Source: Bradysia coprophila
Taxonomy: Eukaryota > Arthropoda > Insecta > Diptera > Sciaridae
Length of the DNA: 64,000 nucleotides
Reading direction: 5' to 3'
NCBI RefSeq assembly: GCF_014529535.1
Contig: NW_023503409.1
Span: forward strand, 1,736,390-1,800,389
Shown: positions 24,891 through 39,720 of the stretch, piece after piece
Layout of the letters: every line of letters starts with the position of its first letter
How positions within the stretch are numbered: the stretch's first letter is position 1
Notes under the pieces: model-generated
The model's database searches: none
Told to the model about the DNA's origin: nothing
What the model saw: only the letters and a program-made list of their open reading frames with translations
Program-made: the position numbers and the translations under genes

Positions 24891-27800
24891 TATTTCACTA
24901 CAAATTGTTGTGTCTACTCTTTATTATCCATAAAAAACCGTATAGTCTAAGAAAGAAAGAAGTAAGTGTGAACGAATGAGAAGAAATCGGGCGTTCAACG
25001 GTTCACCGACTTTTAAACTTTATTGTTTATTACTGCAAACTCGCACTAAATATAGAAGCTTATCTCAAGGTTATGAGTGCACGCAGCTACAAAGAGTAGT
25101 AAGATTCACATTTTTACAAACGTGTAAAACATTCTTTCGTATCTATCACATTTTAAACAGATTTCTGGTGATTTACAACAGTGACGTACATTTATAGCTC
25201 ACAGTGTGAGCCTCACACGCTTTACTGAACAAACATTTCAAAATTTCAATGTTTTTAATTTTGAAGTGGTAATAGCTTCTGTTTATTGAATTGCTTGCGA
25301 TAGTATCTGCACTTTCTTCATATGATGATAAGTGAAACCTCAATTTGTTCATAAAACATTGAACAGCTTATTCTCATTAGTCATTGGTATTGACCGCTTG
25401 CATGAATATTATTTCGGGTGAATGTTAACTTAAACTATAGTCTTTGTCATAATTACTCTTCGAAAGCGAATTAATGGAAATGATTGAAATTGAGAACAGG
25501 TCTGGAATGAAGCATAAAAGTTGAATTGCACTTGATTCCAAACGAAAATTAATTAATTAAAACAACTATGAATCCATGCAGCCATTCATGTCCTTGATTA
25601 CAATAAGCTGCAATTATTGAACTAGGCCTCCTACAGTGCCATTGTATACTTGCACCAATATAATCCTAATATCATTGTACACAGCAAAAATTTCAATATA
25701 ACTTCAACTACAAGTTGAACGAACTGATATTCACAAAAGTACGAGAAAGCAGCTCTTATATGCACTGCATACACCTATATTATATATGTTGCTCTACGCT
25801 TGAAAAATCACTTTTCGCTGTGGTTAAGCTGTATATTAAAGATTAATTTTCATTATTGATTTCTAACAAGTAGTTTTTCACAAAATATAGTATATGGAAT
25901 GGAGTAGAAAATCATGAGTTGCATTTCTTTCCGATTTATTGTTATACACGATTTGTAAAACAATCTCTTCAATATCCAACCCTGAACCAGCTGGTCGTTT
26001 GATGCAAGATTGATACTGGAACAAACTTTTTTTGTAGTCTGTCGTGTGACCACATGTATAAAATCTCAAAGAAAAAACACTTACACATTCCCATAGCAAT
26101 TAATCTGAGCACCTACACAACCGTAAAAAAGCATACACATAAACAACCATCAAAATCAACTTTACGAACGTACATTTGCACATTACGTTACTCGAATACA
26201 ACGAAACGATTTACGAGTTCCCAAATATGTATACGGTCAAAAAGCGCGCATGTGTTCTCCTGAAATTTCATATCGAGATTGTAGGATTGTGCCATTCGTA
26301 TGCAAACTTTGACAAGTAAAAGTACCACTACCGACGCAAGCCATATGAACGTGGTGGTGGATACCGATGAATGTAGTATCTATAGTATAACGAGACGTCA
26401 CACAGTCTCTACAAACAGATTATAGACTCAGTCTCAGCTCGACCAGGCTAGGCACAGCTAGTAATATCGGTAGAAATTTGTGTCACGTTTCATTATTACA
26501 CACTCAATCAATCTATTATTTTCTATATTATTTTTTTCTTTTTTCATTTGCATTAGTTTTTCCGAACTCGAGACATGAACGAAGAAAGTTCTTATTGATC
26601 TTATAGTGAATATAATGTGGTGTGTGGTATGAGTTTGCCATTTCGTTAAACAGATATATAATATACATATATAATCCGCAAAAAAAGAAGACTTTTCTAT
26701 GAGTTCAAATCACAAACTGACAACTGTGTTTGGCGAATTTTTCGATTTTCCCAATTATGCTTAAACATTTTTACTTAATTTAGTAACTGAAAGGTGCTCA
26801 AAACTGAGAAATTTGTCGGTTGTTGCTGTAGAAAAACTGAAAAACTTTTTTTTCCGTTGAAAGTGTTTTTAACATAACGTAAAGTGTAAAAATAAAATAA
26901 TAAAATTATACATGTGTATGTGTAAGGTTTCAAAATATAAATAACTTACATATTTTAACCTAGTATAGGGCAGATATATATATATATTGAACAAATATTT
27001 GTATGCAGTTTCATGTGTGAAGTTTGATGTATAGTTTTTATTCCATGTGTGCACAAATATAGCTTTCGATGCAATTGTTTTGTGAAAGATAAGAGCTCAG
27101 TAAACCGAAATGTTCTCAACGCTACGAAAGTAAGCTGATGTCGAATAAAATTATGTAAAGAAAGCAGAAGAAGAAGGATATCTTTCTGAATTTAACTGAA
27201 GCAATTTAGGTCAACGTTAGTGAATCATAAGTGGAATCATATACATATTATGTTGTAAAAAAAAGTCATAGATAAAACATAATAGTAGAATCCTGTATGT
27301 TAATGTAAAATCTAAGTAAATGCGACTTGTGGTGATAAGCAACAGTACGTGCAGCAATTTATCTAAAATGTGAAACATCCGATTAATGATTTTAAATTCG
27401 TCAAATAAATCTAATTTAAAAAAAATTGTGGAAATTTATTAAATGCATCAACTATAACACTAATAATAACAACAACCTGATATGGTAGAACATACTCAGA
27501 CAAGTGATTAAATTACAAAATAAAAATCAAATAAATTGGATGCTAATATTGCATATTAATGTATTGGGTAAGGTAAACAATGAACACAAAAAACACCTTA
27601 AAAATTATTTAATTTTATTTTACTATGAACAGTAAACGAATGATCGGCAAACACATATTATATACACAGACATCCATTTAAGCGGCACACATAAAACCTA
27701 TATAATATTTTCATTCACTTTAATGTTAAGCTTTGCTCTGCAAGTACAAATTATTTGAAGGTGAACCTCTGTAGTATGTGATACAAAAATTTAAAAGACA

Positions 27801-30800
27801 ACTTTTTTGTTGTTGTTTTAAATAAAAATAAGAACCTCATTTATTCTGAAAGCGTAACAATTAATACGCCTGTCACATCGATCATAAATATTCGTCATTA
27901 GGCAATATGTTTCTTTTGGCATAGTTTACACATTTGGGGTCAAGAAAATTTATTTAAAAAAAGTAGAATCAACTACACATTCTGTTCTGTTATGAATGTA
28001 TTCCAAGTGAATATCCGATGTCATGCCAGTAACTTCCAACAGTTAATATATTCGTGCAGTGATTTGCATATTCAATGTTAGCATTGAGATTGCACATAAT
28101 TAATATGAGTGAAACAAACAATTCCAATCGATTATTAGGAAGATTTTTTCGAAATTACAACCCATCGACATTGATTCATTCGTAATTAGTTATAAATTAG
28201 CTTTGGTTGTCTTACACTACACCTCAATCAGCAACCGGTACTGTTTAATCACTTGCTTCCAAATAAACAACAGCGAGGGCTTAAAATATGATTCTTTTAA
28301 TTGGTATATCTATTTTTATTCACGAAATCATTGTGGGATTCTGTACAGAATATGTCGAGCCAAACAGCAACATTAGTTACAAAAATATGAAAAACCAAAT
28401 TTATGTTTCTTATAAAAACTCCAGGCCTTTTTGAGTATATGAGTCGAACACTTTCAATGAAACCACGGGGTCTACCACAAAACTCCATTTTCTCGCTGTT
28501 TTATTTTGTACGAATTCACATTGGGTTTTGTTGTTTTCAAAGAGCGGACGCTGCGTCCACCCGTTAGATGACTTACAAGAAATTACATTTTATATTTAAA
28601 ACAAAACAAAATGATGTAAACAATGAAGCAAGTATACTTAAACCCATTCATTGAATACAATTTCTATATATTCATTCACAGTTCAGTTTCATGTTGAACT
28701 TTCGAACTACTAGGTATTACCCAGCCATATATTAAAAAGTACAATATCCTTTCAAAATTACTCTTATTTTCATGAAAAAATATTTTCTCTATTAATAACG
28801 ATACCATCGGATATTTATAGTATGTTGAGTATCGTCTAATTGAATGCATGAATGTAATATAAGTCATTATACCAATTATCTGTAACGCCGAAAAAGTTTA
28901 TTTTTTTATTTTTAGTAACATAACTCGGTAACTAGTTTTCTTTTATTTATAGACACACAATGTATGATAGTAGTTGTGTAGGGGTAGTATTTATATTTAC
29001 ATTTGATTTAAATAATTCAAATTTTAATAATGCAAACTTGATAAGCAACTACACGTATTTATTAAGCACACACAACGGCGGCAATTGCAAATATTTGTGC
29101 TTTTCGAAATACTTTGTTTGAATATAATAAGCTTATCCGAATGTCGTCAATTTGAATACTGCATAATGAATGCAAACTATATCATATCCGAAGTTATTGG
29201 GATAGGAGATATGGATTTTAATGTTCACATTAACAAATATTTGCTATTTGTTCACATCGATTACCATTACGACGACAGCTCAGAGTAATAATCTAAAATA
29301 TCAAATTGGAAATATGTACATCACCAACGGGGTGATTAAAGTTATAAATACTTTCACCTTTACTATTTTGCTGCATAGGGAAATCAGGTGCAAGGATATT
29401 AGTGGTTAGGTACACGTAGTTTGTGGGTAGTATAGGTATTACTATCACACAGTTCCGTATTTTTTACATGACAAGTCTCAATGATATCAGTTCAGCTATT
29501 ATGGAAACGGAATTTATATTTCCAAATTCAAGTTTGTTGTTTCTGTTTTGTAGAATTATTCACGTCGTGTACATTTCTGTGCATGTATTTAGACTGTTAC
29601 TAATAAAAAAAACTGTCTAAATTTACGATTTAGGTATAAAAAAAGTTTCTGGAAAAATCGAACAAATTATGGGCACTCTCCTAACGGGAACTTTATTTAT
29701 TTATATCACGCGAAAGGAATTGTTCGGTAATTATCTAAAGAAGAAATTGTGTTGTAGCAGAAACATAATTTTTGTCGAATACATTAAAAGTTAGATTAAA
29801 CAGTTTGTTTTTTTCGAAAATTTTGACCGAAATCCTAACCAGTAGGACGTCATTTACAAAAGACGTAAGTTTTTTTTATAAACAGTGAAGTTGCAACAAA
29901 AAGATTTGCTATAAGATAAATGAAGAACACGGTCATAGGGGGAGTTATTCTATAAAACTAGATGAAAAGTGGTCGATTTTACAAATGTGTCTTTTATCCT
30001 CTATAAACCTCAGCAGAAATTCAATCACAAATATTGAAGATGTTTTCATTGCGATTGCGAAACGGACATTTTATTTAGAAATTAAAAAAGAAACGAAATG
30101 ATATTGACTTTTAATTCCAATAAAATGGTTGCCCTTTACAACTAAAGCTTTCAAGATACTTTCTTTCTGTAGTTTGTGACAAAGGACAGTTTTATACGAT
30201 GAATCTCGTAAGCATTATATCTCATGACAAATCACTACATTCCATTCAATCAAGTATCCTCAACTTTATTCTATTTTTAGGATTTTTCTTTGCATCGTGT
30301 CGCTTATGCAATTTTTAAAATGTCTTCCAGCTCTTTGTCATATTATACCTACCTATATATAGGTATCTAAACAGTATTTGAGACAAGTATTACGAAGAAA
30401 CGTTTTATCGAATTCGAGTAAGAAATGTTGGCAGATAAAGCTAAATTAAATTCATCTATAAAGCAGGTATTTCGTAGGATCAAACTGACAATAATTCTCC
30501 AAACAAAAACACAAAACAAAAGAAGCATCCAATTACTTTCCATTACGTCTAAAATTATTATTTTGTTTTTGATTGAGCAGAGCGAAAATAAACAACCGAA
30601 AATATCTTCATTTTATCAACAAGCTGTTTAGCAAGCGAACGAACAAAAAAAATGCCGTATGTTTGATGTAAGCGTTACAACAACATTATAATTGCTCAAT
30701 TGTTATCTCCGTTCAGAAGTCTTCCTCCGCATAGGTGAAAGGTTAATTCGTAGGCAAATTTGAGTAATAGAAAACAACTCCGAAGTTCAACAATTTTAAA

Positions 30801-33800
30801 AGAATTCTGAAAATATTTCGATATTTCAGCCAACAATTGCTAGAATAAATGTGTTGTATAAATGGGATTATAGCAACTCGAGGAATTTTGTGTCGATTCC
30901 AAGTAAAGCAGAATAAAAATAACAAAAGTTCTCTTTTCGATGCTAAGTCTAATTCTTAGAAACCTATCCGTGCTTTATTATCCGTTATTCATTTCAAGTT
31001 TGAAAACAATTTTTTATTTATCTCCACATTTGATATATAACAAGAACTCGTGTTATTATTATGTAGATGAGGCTAATTAAATTTAACAGACACATGCAAC
31101 TCCAACTACATGTGCAAAGTCACCGTACCAAGACTGACTTGTTCGAGAGTCTTTAAAGACTTTTTAATTACTTTCAATGTGTTTCGTACAAGCTGTCAAT
31201 GTACAGAAGCTATCCAATTTTCAATTACTCAAAATACATTTAATAAATCCTAGGTTTTGTCTTCACAGAAACGCCTTAAGATCTGCTTCGTAGTTAATGT
31301 AAAAGGGACTTAATTGATTTTTGATATTTATTCAGTTTTGCTGTACGCTGTACGTGTATTTAAATCACTTATTGACAGAGGAACTTCATTTTCTATGAAC
31401 TAGATACATCAAAAATTTATTTTACAACATAAACATATTCCCATAAAATTTCCGTTTCATTGCTACTCATCCATTATACATATATGCTATGCGTACCCCG
31501 TATAATATGTGTATATACATACTTTAGTGCCTATATTTAAATACAAAAAAAAAATCAAATAGTTAATAGTAATTAAGAGTTTCTAAAATACACCTTCAAT
31601 TTATACATATCTCCTTCGGTTGTTCAATATATCTATGTACAACATGAGAATGTGTTTGTTATTTCAGACATTATATTTCACTTTTGATGTTCAAACAGTC
31701 AACGAATTTTATGATATTTTTTTTTCTCGATAAATTTTAAAATATTAAGAGAGACTCACTAAAAAACATTATTTGCTGGCAGCAACTATATCCAGTGTAG
31801 ATTTGTGTGAATCGAAGTAGCGCTAACTTTCGCAAAAACTCGCAAGCCTTGTAACCGTCCATGAACATTTGTATCATGACCAATCTGTCTATAACTTACT
31901 GTTTTTTGACGGCTTAAAATCTTTTTAAGAATCAGTATTAGCAGGAATGCAGTAGAATTCATGTCAGTTAGAATCAATTCGAAAGTACTAATGGATGAAA
32001 TATTTCAACTCGTTTCGTTAAATTAAATGCCTAATTTCCGGTGGAACTTTTTGTTTAATGTCGCAACAAATTAATTTATCGTAACTCAGCTTCTTGCAGC
32101 AGTATCTAATTCACCTAAGTATCCATCTCTCTTTACTTTGGACATTGCAATAAGTTCTAAAACCATTTCCAATATTGTTAAATGAAGATAAATCACATCG
32201 CCTCGCTGGAACCGTATCTGTTTAGGAAGTACGGGTAACTAATAACTTACTCTAAAACAAACTTTTCTTCCCTTTAAATAATTTCATCGCGCAGAATGAA
32301 CAGTGGTTAAGTTGATTTTATTAAACTTTTCCGGCGTGCGGTAGTTAGTTTGCAATTCAGGTTTATTTTTGTTATAAGAAAAGTTTGTAATCATACATCT
32401 AACGTGTTTCATGAGCCACAACTCATTGCTTATTTTTGTTGTCGTTATCGATAACAGATGCTGGTCGTTGTAATGGTAAAATCATTTTAGCTTTTTATTA
32501 TATGCTATCAGTGCAAGACACAGCTAAAATGTATACAAGAGTCATATCAGTATAATCAATTTTTGGCTGAGATTTGATTGTCCTTTCCTGTCTTATTAAC
32601 TCTTCCTGAGACACTTTCCACACGGGAAAAGATATTCGTCCCGCTTTCAAAATGTTTCAACATTAGCTCCCCTCTTTTATACAATGTATACGACTAACAT
32701 TTCCCATTGACACGCACTCGAAACACAAAAAGATATTTACTCATTCAAGGTGCCCAGTCGTGGTCTGTTCGTACCTGAATTTAAAAATGCTTCGCAGGTT
32801 TTTTAATAGACTGATACAATTATAAAAATCTGATTTCATTGACGATTTATGAATAGAATTCCATTATTACGATTCCTTCAATGTATGCCAAGTAAGTTGA
32901 AGAACAACTAGATACACTCATGAATTATTGTTGTTTTTCTTGTGAGTGGGCTACCCATCAAGACACGGTCACCGTCTTACTATTATATTTTTGTTTATTC
33001 AAATTTATAATTTTACACAATAATTTATATTTATATTTTTGGTATATAGATATAAAATTGGATCGAAATAATCTACGTTTCTCAATTATGTAACATATTT
33101 TTAGTTTATTTATTTCGAAAATTAAACAGGGCATCTGGATGAATTTATTTATTGTCACACAAAACGCCCAAACGAAATATACTGCTTCGGTGTTGTATAT
33201 CTTTTCGTATACGTACAGTTAAACAATTTCGACTTGGCAACACACTGACTCGTTGACTTTCGTTTGACAATTCAAGCTAAATGGGTGTATTTTTGATCTT
33301 CTATCTAAATATATTTATGTATATGGACAAGTACAAAGTGGATGGTATATATAATACACACAAACAAAATATACATATAAATTTATAGAAAACAAATTTC
33401 CCAATTTTCAACAGAACAACGAAAGCGAATATCAATATTTATCCCAAGAAATTCTTGAACGAAGTTCTGTTTCGTAATTTTCCTTTTTATTCAAAAGCAC
33501 ATAAAATTAAATGGGTAAGGGAGGGGTTATAAAATTCCTTCTTTTCAGCGCACTATGAATATAGGCATATAACATATAATATATAGCGAATACAGCACAT
33601 CATCTTATCACCAAAATACTTCTAGTCGGTTTATGTATACTGAAATGGCATTTTTCTTTTAAGTTTGTTCATGCTTTTTTGTTATTGTTTTGATGTTTAT
33701 GCCTTCATGGTAGAAACGGCAAAAAGCATTGCCTTCAAGGCTCATAAATAGTCTTTTTTTTGTTTTTGTGACGGTATTTCGGTTTAGAGCTTAATGGAAA

Positions 33801-35427
33801 ACCATACTTAGGAAAAGGTATAACGAGGTACAATTAGAAATTGTAAATGGACAGCCAGCACCTTATTATGTAAATAGGACACTAAGGAGTATATTGGTAT
33901 ACACATATGTGTGTCATTGTAACATAAAACTTTATCAATAAACTTGTAGGGTAGGAAATGGAACTAATGTCTCTAGATTTTTAAGAGCTTTATGTGCGTA
34001 TGATATTGACATTTTCATCGGATATTTTGGGTTTATTTTTGAGGATAGAACGACCAGACAAAATCAAGTCCCCCAATCAACTCGCACCGTACACCATTTA
34101 TATGTCTATTTACTTTGTATATAGCATTGACCCGCTCTTCGTCCGCATTTATCCCAGTATTTGCTTAAAATGTTTACCCCTCGATTTCTTACCTCTCAAC
34201 TCAACAAACGGAACAGTTTTTTTTTGCCAAACATTTTTTCAACTAAGGCAATTTTTACGAATTGTGTGTGACTAAACAAAAAGAGAATATTACCCGAACG
34301 GCCAATCGTTGATTTTTATGTCAATCATTTTTAAAGTACCCGTGTATCGTTTCGGTATTACATAATCCACCCATTTAAACGATTTGTCTAACACTTTGTT
34401 TGTACATCTACTCCATTCCAAGTATTCCACTTAAAATCTATTTATCGACATAAAACAATTTGAGATAAGTAATTTAATTCTCTTTATCCCCCTGCTTTTA
34501 ACAATACTCTCATCTGGCTAATAGAGAATTCTAGTATGTGCGCACAGTGTGCGGCACTCTGATTGAAATAATAGTCTGCTGTTTTTTAAAATTTACTAAA
34601 ATCGTCACGAAATCGATTCAATGTTCTACACCTTTCTCATAAATAAGCTACGATTAAAGAATAAGTCTGTTTTTGTTGTAAAGCTTAAAGTCCTTGGGAA
34701 TACGAAATTCGTACTCTTTACAGCAAGATTTAGTAAAGTTAGGTCGAAAGGGTGAAATGATTCCATTGTTGTTTTTTATAATGGAATTTACACATAAGAC
34801 ACTTTCACTGTTATCCGACGCCACACCCATTATTGATCCACTCTTTATTAGCTGATAATAAGATTATTTGTTTGCATTTACTTTTACCAATCTTCTCGTT
34901 TTTGGTACATGGATTTTGCTAGTAACCCATTAGCGTTTATCTCGTTAAATGGATGAAGAATCACATCTTAACTTACACACAAATTTGTGTATTGAACTGA
35001 CCAATTTGATACTGGTGTTGAATGAAAATTCTGCCAACTTTTTATTCGTGTGATTTCAATAGACAGTATTTTCATTAAGGTGCATCGATTTTCAAATTTT
35101 AATCCAAAGAGCCCATAGTGATCACGTTTTTAAAAATCTCTTTTGCTTCGAATTCTTTAAGAAATTAAGTATTAATTACGGTTAATTTGACCTAGGTCAA
35201 GGTTCATCTTCAGTTTGAGATTTCACTCCGAAGTGGATCAATTTCTCTTTGAGAACAAAATTTTAATTTTGAATGGCCGTAAAGTTCACGAAAATAAAAA
35301 ATTTCAAACTTAATAGTGACATACTTAGTTAAACTTTGTACTGTTCTCTCCATTTTATGACCAAGATCACCGGGTCCATCGGAAATGGTCTCACTGCTAT
35401 AAATGTTTGAAAAATCCCTAACATGTG

Positions 35428-35627
35428 TAGAGGTGTGCGCCAGTCAAAAATTCTCGGCGGCGGCTAACCGAGTGTAGATGTGCCGGCGGCGGCGCGCCGA
35501 AAACGATATTTCTCGGCGGCTCGGCTCAGCCGCGGTGCGCCGATATATTTTGAAAAATTTTTTAAAAAAATCTAAAAATTCATAGAAAAGTCAATGTTTT
35601 TACTGAACTCGGCGGCGCACACCTCTA
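35428..35627. mobile_element. hAT-like MITE with 8-bp target duplication, 200 bp
   Basis: The left end TAGAGGTGTGCGCC and right end GGCGCACACCTCTA are perfect reverse complements of the TAGAGGTG type common in hAT elements. AACATGTG flanks it on both sides (35420-35427 and 35628-35635). The left half of the interior is strikingly rich in CGGCGG motifs compared with the surrounding AT-rich DNA. Confidence 0.88.
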
Positions 35628-36004
35628 AACATGTGAAAAATGCTCTATTCAAAAATTGCTCGAACCGCACTATTAAAATAAAATAAAAATTGCGGAAAAA
35701 TAATCAGGAGACTCAGGTGGTTTTGGCACACTATGTGCTTTTTGGATTAAAATTAAAATTAAAATTTTTAAAATCGATCCACCCTAATCTTCATTGAATT
35801 TCTCATGTAAATGCTGCTTGATAAATGAATTAATATTTTGTTCGCAAAACTAAGTCGAAAACTGAATTTAAATTCTGAATAGGTAATAATCAACAATTGA
35901 AGGCGGAAAACATTAAAAGTGAAATTACATTGTGCTAAAATAAAATCAAAACTTAAAAACAGAAAAATAAATAAAATAAATTCAAACAATCGTTATCCGT
36001 CACG

Positions 36005-36223
36005 GTGGCATCGCCGAAAGGCCCCAAGGGGGCCAAAAAAGGTCGTCCAACAAACAATCAAATCGCAAGCGATAACACTTCGTCACAGCGAGGATCGGTT
36101 GATGGGGCCATGCAAAAATGTGGTCTATGCTCACTTTTGTCACGTTTATTGCGTCGGGCTATGTGCGTCGGATCTAGACGTGGTAGCGGTGAATCATATT
36201 ACCAGGAACTAGCAGAAACTAAC
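36005..36223 (+). CDS. Probable 5' coding exon of an unidentified gene
   Basis: A frame open from just after a TAA near 35965 reads through [18 protein letters not shown], then [19 protein letters not shown], then [18 protein letters not shown]. It stops exactly at a consensus donor, AAC followed by GTGAGT at 36224. Composition is much less AT-rich than the flanks and codon use looks coding. The first in-frame ATG is at 36110; the protein-like sequence upstream of it begins with GTG in place of a start codon, and no splice acceptor is evident. The Cys-rich basic stretch could be lipidated or membrane-bound, which is inference. Downstream exons were not found, so they may lie beyond a large intron. 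The family is not recognised. Confidence 0.55.
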
Positions 36224-38447
36224 GTGAGTAACTCAATAGAATGTGAATGTTTTCGTTTGATAGCATTTGAATGTGAAATAAATTAGCACGTAATAAAAAC
36301 GAAACAAAATTACCATACTGGATTATGAGACGAATAAATATTGTTCCTGGTTCTGAACGAAACAAAGAAAATGATTTTGCATTAAAAGAAAATCAGCGAA
36401 AAATTCAGAAGAATGAAAATATTTTCGTTTTAAAAATAATTGAAATAATTAAAAAGGCATACAGGTTGTGGCTTTATAGTAAACCATTAATGAAAATTAA
36501 GTTGTCAGATTTTTTTAAAAATTTAAATCCGTATCATCGTTGTATTTCTCTTGATGCTTGATGTTGTTGATTAATTAAGAGTTATTTATTGGTGTGTAGA
36601 TCTTAATATAGAGTACATTTTATGAATTTTTCTTTCTTAAAAAAAATTAAAAATAAAGAATTCCTGACAGAATTTATGATAGGCTTCGTATAAATGCGTG
36701 GAAGTAATCTGCAAAATTGCGGTAAACACATATTTTAATCTACGCATCGATAAATAATACTAACCAAGGTTAGCCAGAGACACACAACTACTACTACGGA
36801 ATTTATTATAAAACTTGAAATAATATTAACGTTGTTTCTTGTTTGATTTTGTGATCGTAATATCTTCAAAATTAGTTTATTTCACCGACTGTTTAAACAT
36901 CTTAAACATGAAACAAAGAAACTCAAGTTTGTTTTACAAATTGGCTCTTTTTAAACGAAATCGTTTCAACGCAGCGGTCCGCTGAATGTTTATGGTTTGT
37001 TAGCATATCGGAATACGGTTTATACTTTTGAACGAATCCAGTGAAGTCTTTTAGTCTTCCACTGAAAAGCGAACCTGGGCTTTTTTGTCGCTGGACAATG
37101 CATTTTGTTTTAATCTCATCATTCAAAAAACTGACAATATATTGCCATAAAGAATGTCTATAAAAAAATCTTTATTAAAAGATGTTTGTCCAATGGCTCT
37201 GAAACCGAATCCCTATGATAGTATTGCGTACCAATGAATTTATCCGGCTTTTCTAACTATAATTTTAATTTAGTGAAAAAAAACAGAAACTTTTTCCTCC
37301 GTTCGCAACCATTGTGGATGCAAAGAAAAAGTTTTAATATTCCATTCTTCAATTGAGTTTGTGCAACGAATGCAATCACTGCTATGCAAATGTTTTTCTT
37401 TCACTACACTCTGTGCTGCATAAAAAAATCTCTGTATTCAGAAACTTTGAAAATGAAATTCATTCTCTAATCAATGCGAACATTTTCCTACCGAGCTTTC
37501 ATACCTAAATAATAATCACCAACGCTGTGTATAAAACAGCATGCATATTTGCCTTATCTCAATTTCAGACTTTCAGGTTGTTTGTATTATTAACGAAACC
37601 AACAATTTTATTGGAGAGTATCATAGTGAAACCGATTTTTTGCTTCAATAAAGAATTTTAATACAGAAAAGAAATTTAAATAAAAATAAAATTATCGAAG
37701 GTCGCGATATTTTCTCAATTCTGCAACACATGTGTTTGGAATTTGGAGAATTATTGACTTATTGACTTTTTTCTGTACGAAACAAACTGTGATTATACAA
37801 TGAGCCATTGTATGATTAAACAATGTCATTATGTGTATTGTTTCACATATATATAAATATAATTATACGTGATACCATACACTGCAAAAATTCTCTAATA
37901 TAGTATTTCATCGTTGAAATAGCTGATAACTAATGTTAATTTTTTTTTTATGAGAGATAAGAAAATCACAACTCGAAATGTTGTTAAATTAGTTTTAGAG
38001 TAAAATAGAGCAGCGATGAAATGCTTTATGATCGAAAAAGAGACGGCAATAAGTGTTTTTGCTGATACCTGATGGTATTAAATTGTACGTATACAAATTG
38101 CTTTTTTTATATCATATTTTGTTTCGCTACAACGATGATGGAGTATTTTTATTTTCGTTTTTTTTTTATTGACAATTTATATTCTATTTTAAGCTATTTT
38201 GCGAAACACTTTCGCATCTTCACATTCTTGTCGTGCTTGATTTTCAATATTCGAGATGCATTTCTCTTTCGGCGAGTGCATGCGATACAACTGTGTTTGC
38301 GTCTTGTTAATATTTGATATGCTAATTGTTTTGCGTTATTGATCTTGAAAATAAGTGAATATAGGTATGTCAGGTAGCAAGTATTGCGATTTTTATTAAT
38401 ACGACACTTTGTTAATCGTAATTCATTAGCTATGCGGACAGCAAACC

Positions 38448-39720
38448 TTTGAATGTATATGGCGTAGGTTTCTTTTGCAAAGAGCTACAACTTCTGCAGT
38501 TGTATACAAGAAACACTAAAATCAATTTATTTTTCACTTATCTTTTAATGATATGTTTTGTTTAATCAATAAGACTGATTGACCATAAGTTTTGATCTCT
38601 GCAGACACTGATTTTCTCTTTGTGGTAGTTAAGTTGAAAGAAATTATTTCTACAGTCGGTGACTTTGAAATAAGTTACGCATTTTGTTTCAGCTGTTTCT
38701 CAGCTTATCGACTCGTATACAAACAATTGCTGGGGACGCCAAGTTTTTCCTTTATACTAAAACTATATTGATCGGATAATAATATTTGCCTGCGTCGTTT
38801 GTAGTGGTGTGCACCGGGTGGGTTTTCTTCTATCGGCGTAACCGTCGGCGTTGGGTCTAAATGACACCCTAGACCATTGCACTCTTCAGAAGACTTTTAA
38901 GTAATAAACTAAAGAATCATTTTTTTTAGTTTGTAGAAATCGGCGCGAGGTAAAGTTAAAAGTTATAACGGATACGCCGACAATTTTCGAGAGTTTCTTC
39001 AAAAAGTCAAAAAGTTATCGGCGTAAACTCTATAACTTTGTAATTTGCCTCGCGCCGATTTCTGCAAACTAAAAAAATTGACAAAGCTTTGAATGTATAT
39101 GGCGTAGGTTTCTTTTGCAAAGAGCTACAACTTCTGCAGTTGTATACAAGAAACACTAAAATCAATTTATTTTTCACTTATCTTTTAATGATATGTTTTG
39201 TTTAATCAATAAGACTGATTGACCATAAGTTTTGATCTCTGCAGACACTGATTTTCTCTTTGTGGTAGTTAAGTTGAAAGAAATTATTTCTACAGTCGGT
39301 GACTTTGAAATAAGTTACGCATTTTGTTTCAGCTGTTTCTCAGCTTATCGACTCGTATACAAACAATTGCTGGGGACGCCAAGTTTTTCCTTTATACTAA
39401 AACTATATTGATCGGATAATAATATTTGCCTGCGTCGTTTGTAGTGGTGTGCACCGGGTGGGTTTTCTTCTATCGGCGTAACCGTCGGCGTTGGGTCTAA
39501 ATGACACCCTAGACCATTGCACTCTTCAGAAGACTTTTAAGTAATAAACTAAAGAATCATTTTTTTTAGTTTGTAGAAATCGGCGCGAGGTAAAGTTAAA
39601 AGTTATAACGGATACGCCGACAATTTTCGAGAGTTTCTTCAAAAAGTCAAAAAGTTATCGGCGTAAACTCTATAACTTTGTAATTTGCCTCGCGCCGATT
39701 TCTGCAAACTAAAAAAATTG
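38448..39720 (+). repeat. Tandem duplication of 633 bp, 640-bp offset
   Basis: Copy 1 (38448-39080) and copy 2 (39088-39720) appear identical by eye. Each contains about 350 bases of flanking DNA beginning CTTTGAATGTATATGGCG, then the left part of a hAT-like element. Seven bases (ACAAAGC or similar) separate them. Copy 2 continues into the right half of the element, whereas copy 1 stops at the element's central hairpin. Confidence 0.92.
38802..39080. mobile_element. Truncated hAT-like MITE, left part only
   Basis: Duplicate of 39442-39720. It starts TAGTGGTGTGCACC after the flank GTCGTTTG, includes the central hairpin, and ends at AAAAAAATTG without the right terminal repeat. It arose by the tandem duplication, not by an independent insertion. 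Confidence 0.85.

Larger units (their letters stand above)
18298..35900. other. Long gene-poor stretch with scattered mobile elements
   Basis: About 17.6 kb in which no complete gene could be supported. It contains hAT-like elements at 19726-19958 and 20182-20343, the 800-bp palindrome at 21987-22786, a reverse-transcriptase relic near 24000, a GC-richer island at 24640-24890, and the GC-rich hAT-like element at 35428-35627. The remainder is AT-rich with AT microsatellites (for example 26977-26990), and the open frames in it look incidental. Part could be intron or regulatory DNA of the gene whose exon lies at 36005-36223. Confidence 0.55.

Noticed and set aside
26695..26720. GAGTTCAAATCAC, similar to a tRNA B box
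   Set aside because: No acceptor stem, anticodon arm or A box could be placed around it.
31786..31977. Minus-strand frame starting with a hydrophobic leader (MNSTAFLLILILKKIL)
   Set aside because: No donor after the leader and no family match; an overlapping frame looks equally protein-like, so neither can be preferred.
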